From CAYFVR01 sp046541515 (GTDB taxonomy: Bacteria; Desulfobacterota; Desulfobacteria; Desulfobacterales; Desulfococcaceae), in the NCBI GenBank assembly GCA_046541515.1, contig JBKHDD010000145.1:1-12691 (forward strand): a DNA stretch of 12,691 bases, read 5' to 3'. The notes under the pieces were generated by a model, which had not been told where the DNA came from, searched no databases, and saw only the letters and a program-made list of their open reading frames with translations. The position numbers and the translations under genes were made by a program. Shown piece by piece: positions 11,740 through 12,691 of the stretch (the stretch's first letter is position 1; each line of letters starts with the position of its first letter).

Positions 11740-12627
11740 CTAATAAAAATCCAGCATAAACCCGCACAGCAGATAGGACTCGTCAAATTCCAGGGCGTAT
11801 TCGCCCAGGATGGCGCGGCCGGTGTAGCCTTCCAGGCCCAGCCGGATGTTGGCGCCGTCGTCTCCCCGACGGATCTGGAGGCCGCTTTGGAAGCTGACGC
11901 CGGGTTTCCAGTCGCTTTCCTGGTACGCCTGAACGTGAAGGCCGGCGTAGAAGGCGGCGTTTCCGTTCCAGAACTTGCGCGGCCCCTCGTACTGAACGCC
12001 CGCTTCCCCCGCCAGCTCTTTCATTCCGTCGGCGTCTCCCAAATTGAAGGCCCATCGCGGCTCCACGTAAACCATCCAGTCCTCCCGCGGCCAGTAGCTC
12101 AGGCCCAACGTAAGATCGTCCCGGGTGTAGCCGATCCGCTCCCGTCCGGTTTTTTCGATGTATTCGTCTCCGATGTGGGAGGAAAGATGGCGGTAGCCGA
12201 TGCGCGCCGCCATATGGTCGTTCTGGGCGAACACGATGCCGAGCCCGTAAATGCCTTCCCATCCCACGTTGTCGAGCTGATTTCCCAAGTCGAACTGCAT
12301 GAACACGCCCCCCATGATGTCCAGAGACAGGGCGTAATCGCCTTCGGGATCGGGGCGGATTTTGAACAGCGTATACCTTGTGCCGATGTCGAGGATGGCC
12401 CGGCCGGCGCTGGTTTCGGGGATCTCCGAATCGACGCCCGCCAGAGAAATCCCAAGGCGCATTCGGCGTGGATCGGCGAGGTAGTCTGGATAGGGCTGGT
12501 CGTCCGGGTCCAGCTCGAAGGACCAGCGAGAGCCGAATTGAAAGGTGGCGTCGGCGGGGCGATCCTCAGCGGCGTGCGCGAAGGTCCCCAACAGGACGAG
12601 GCAGAGAACGAAGATTCCGGTTTTCAT
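11740..12627 (-). CDS. DUF1207-type exported protein, probable outer-membrane barrel
   Basis: This 295-residue protein starts with a clear signal peptide, MKTGIFVLCLVLLGTFAHA, cleaved before AED. The mature part resembles DUF1207 proteins, including the characteristic YRHLSSHIGDEY (145-156) and GLSYWPREDWMVYVEP (175-190). Many segments alternate hydrophobic and polar residues (for example 98-113, 139-147, 171-180, 249-256, 261-269). The chain ends in FMLDFY, an aromatic C-terminus of the kind recognised by the outer-membrane barrel assembly machinery. A beta-barrel in the outer membrane is therefore likely. The ATG at 12627 was chosen because the signal peptide begins there. GGAGG lies 13 nt upstream, slightly far, and an upstream TTG is a less likely start. 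Length fits the family. Function is unknown. Confidence 0.8.
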   Translation of the reverse strand: MKTGIFVLCLVLLGTFAHAAEDRPADATFQFGSRWSFELDPDDQPYPDYLADPRRMRLGISLAGVDSEIPETSAGRAILDIGTRYTLFKIRPDPEGDYALSLDIMGGVFMQFDLGNQLDNVGWEGIYGLGIVFAQNDHMAARIGYRHLSSHIGDEYIEKTGRERIGYTRDDLTLGLSYWPREDWMVYVEPRWAFNLGDADGMKELAGEAGVQYEGPRKFWNGNAAFYAGLHVQAYQESDWKPGVSFQSGLQIRRGDDGANIRLGLEGYTGRAILGEYALEFDESYLLCGFMLDFY

Positions 12628-12658
12628 GGCGGAGCGATTTCCTCCAGACAAGTTTAGC

Positions 12659-12679
12659 CCCAACGCCGTTCACGTTGGG
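12659..12679 (-). repeat. Inverted repeat upstream of the DUF1207 gene
   Basis: CCCAACG (12659-12665) and CGTTGGG (12673-12679) form a perfect 7-bp inverted repeat with a 7-nt spacer, 31 bp before the start codon. It could be an operator or a leader hairpin. The window ends 12 bp further on, so the promoter cannot be assessed. Confidence 0.5.
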
Positions 12680-12691
12680 ATTCCAGATGAA

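Overview
The window is GC-rich, encodes several exported proteins and at least one probable outer-membrane barrel, and contains sigma70-like promoters, so it comes from a diderm bacterium. A MobA gene followed by a short MoaE-like protein, an Atg22/UMF1-type transporter, a secreted protein with dockerin-like calcium repeats and a small four-cysteine protein together suggest an anaerobic member of the Desulfobacterota (former Deltaproteobacteria). That placement is an inference from gene content; no rRNA or phylogenetic marker is present. Most of the window looks like ordinary chromosomal housekeeping. The parts that look like accessory DNA are an AAA_14/DUF4143-type ATPase with an unusual triple-palindrome leader and a decayed BrnT/BrnA toxin-antitoxin pair.

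Layout. 1-128: left edge, with a hairpin behind the first operon. 129-1282 (minus): mobA then a moaE-like gene, a molybdenum cofactor pair read from a good promoter at 1419-1447 through a leader of about 130 nt with competing hairpins. 1627-2178 (plus): pyrR, ending in an intrinsic terminator that overlaps the 3' end of the convergent gene. 2198-2884 (minus): a CRP/FNR-family regulator with a perfect TTGACA/TATAAT promoter overlapped by an inverted repeat. 3239-4000 (plus): a secreted protein with fibronectin-like, Ig-like and dockerin-like parts. 4151-4768 (plus): a SpoU/TrmH-type RNA methyltransferase. 5113-6426 (plus): the ATPase; three palindromes sharing the core TTTCCTT-N5-AAGGAAA precede it at 32-33 bp spacing, and the last encloses its Shine-Dalgarno sequence and start codon. 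6598-6801 (minus): a small cysteine protein. 6936-8198, 8307-9818 and 9903-11090 (all plus): an Atg22/UMF1-family MFS transporter, a periplasmic alkaline phosphatase closed by a strong terminator, and a YibE/F-like membrane protein. 11140-11689 (minus): intact brnA antitoxin behind a brnT toxin gene interrupted by an in-frame TGA. 11740-12627 (minus): a DUF1207-type exported barrel protein.

How the genes fit together. mobA and the MoaE-like gene both serve pterin-based molybdenum (or tungsten) cofactor synthesis. The other genes look like independent transcription units without a shared pathway. I do not see one coherent new multi-gene system. The strongest candidate for something undescribed is the phased palindrome array fused to the ATPase translation start. 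Next are the switch-like mobA leader and the toxin gene broken at a single codon.
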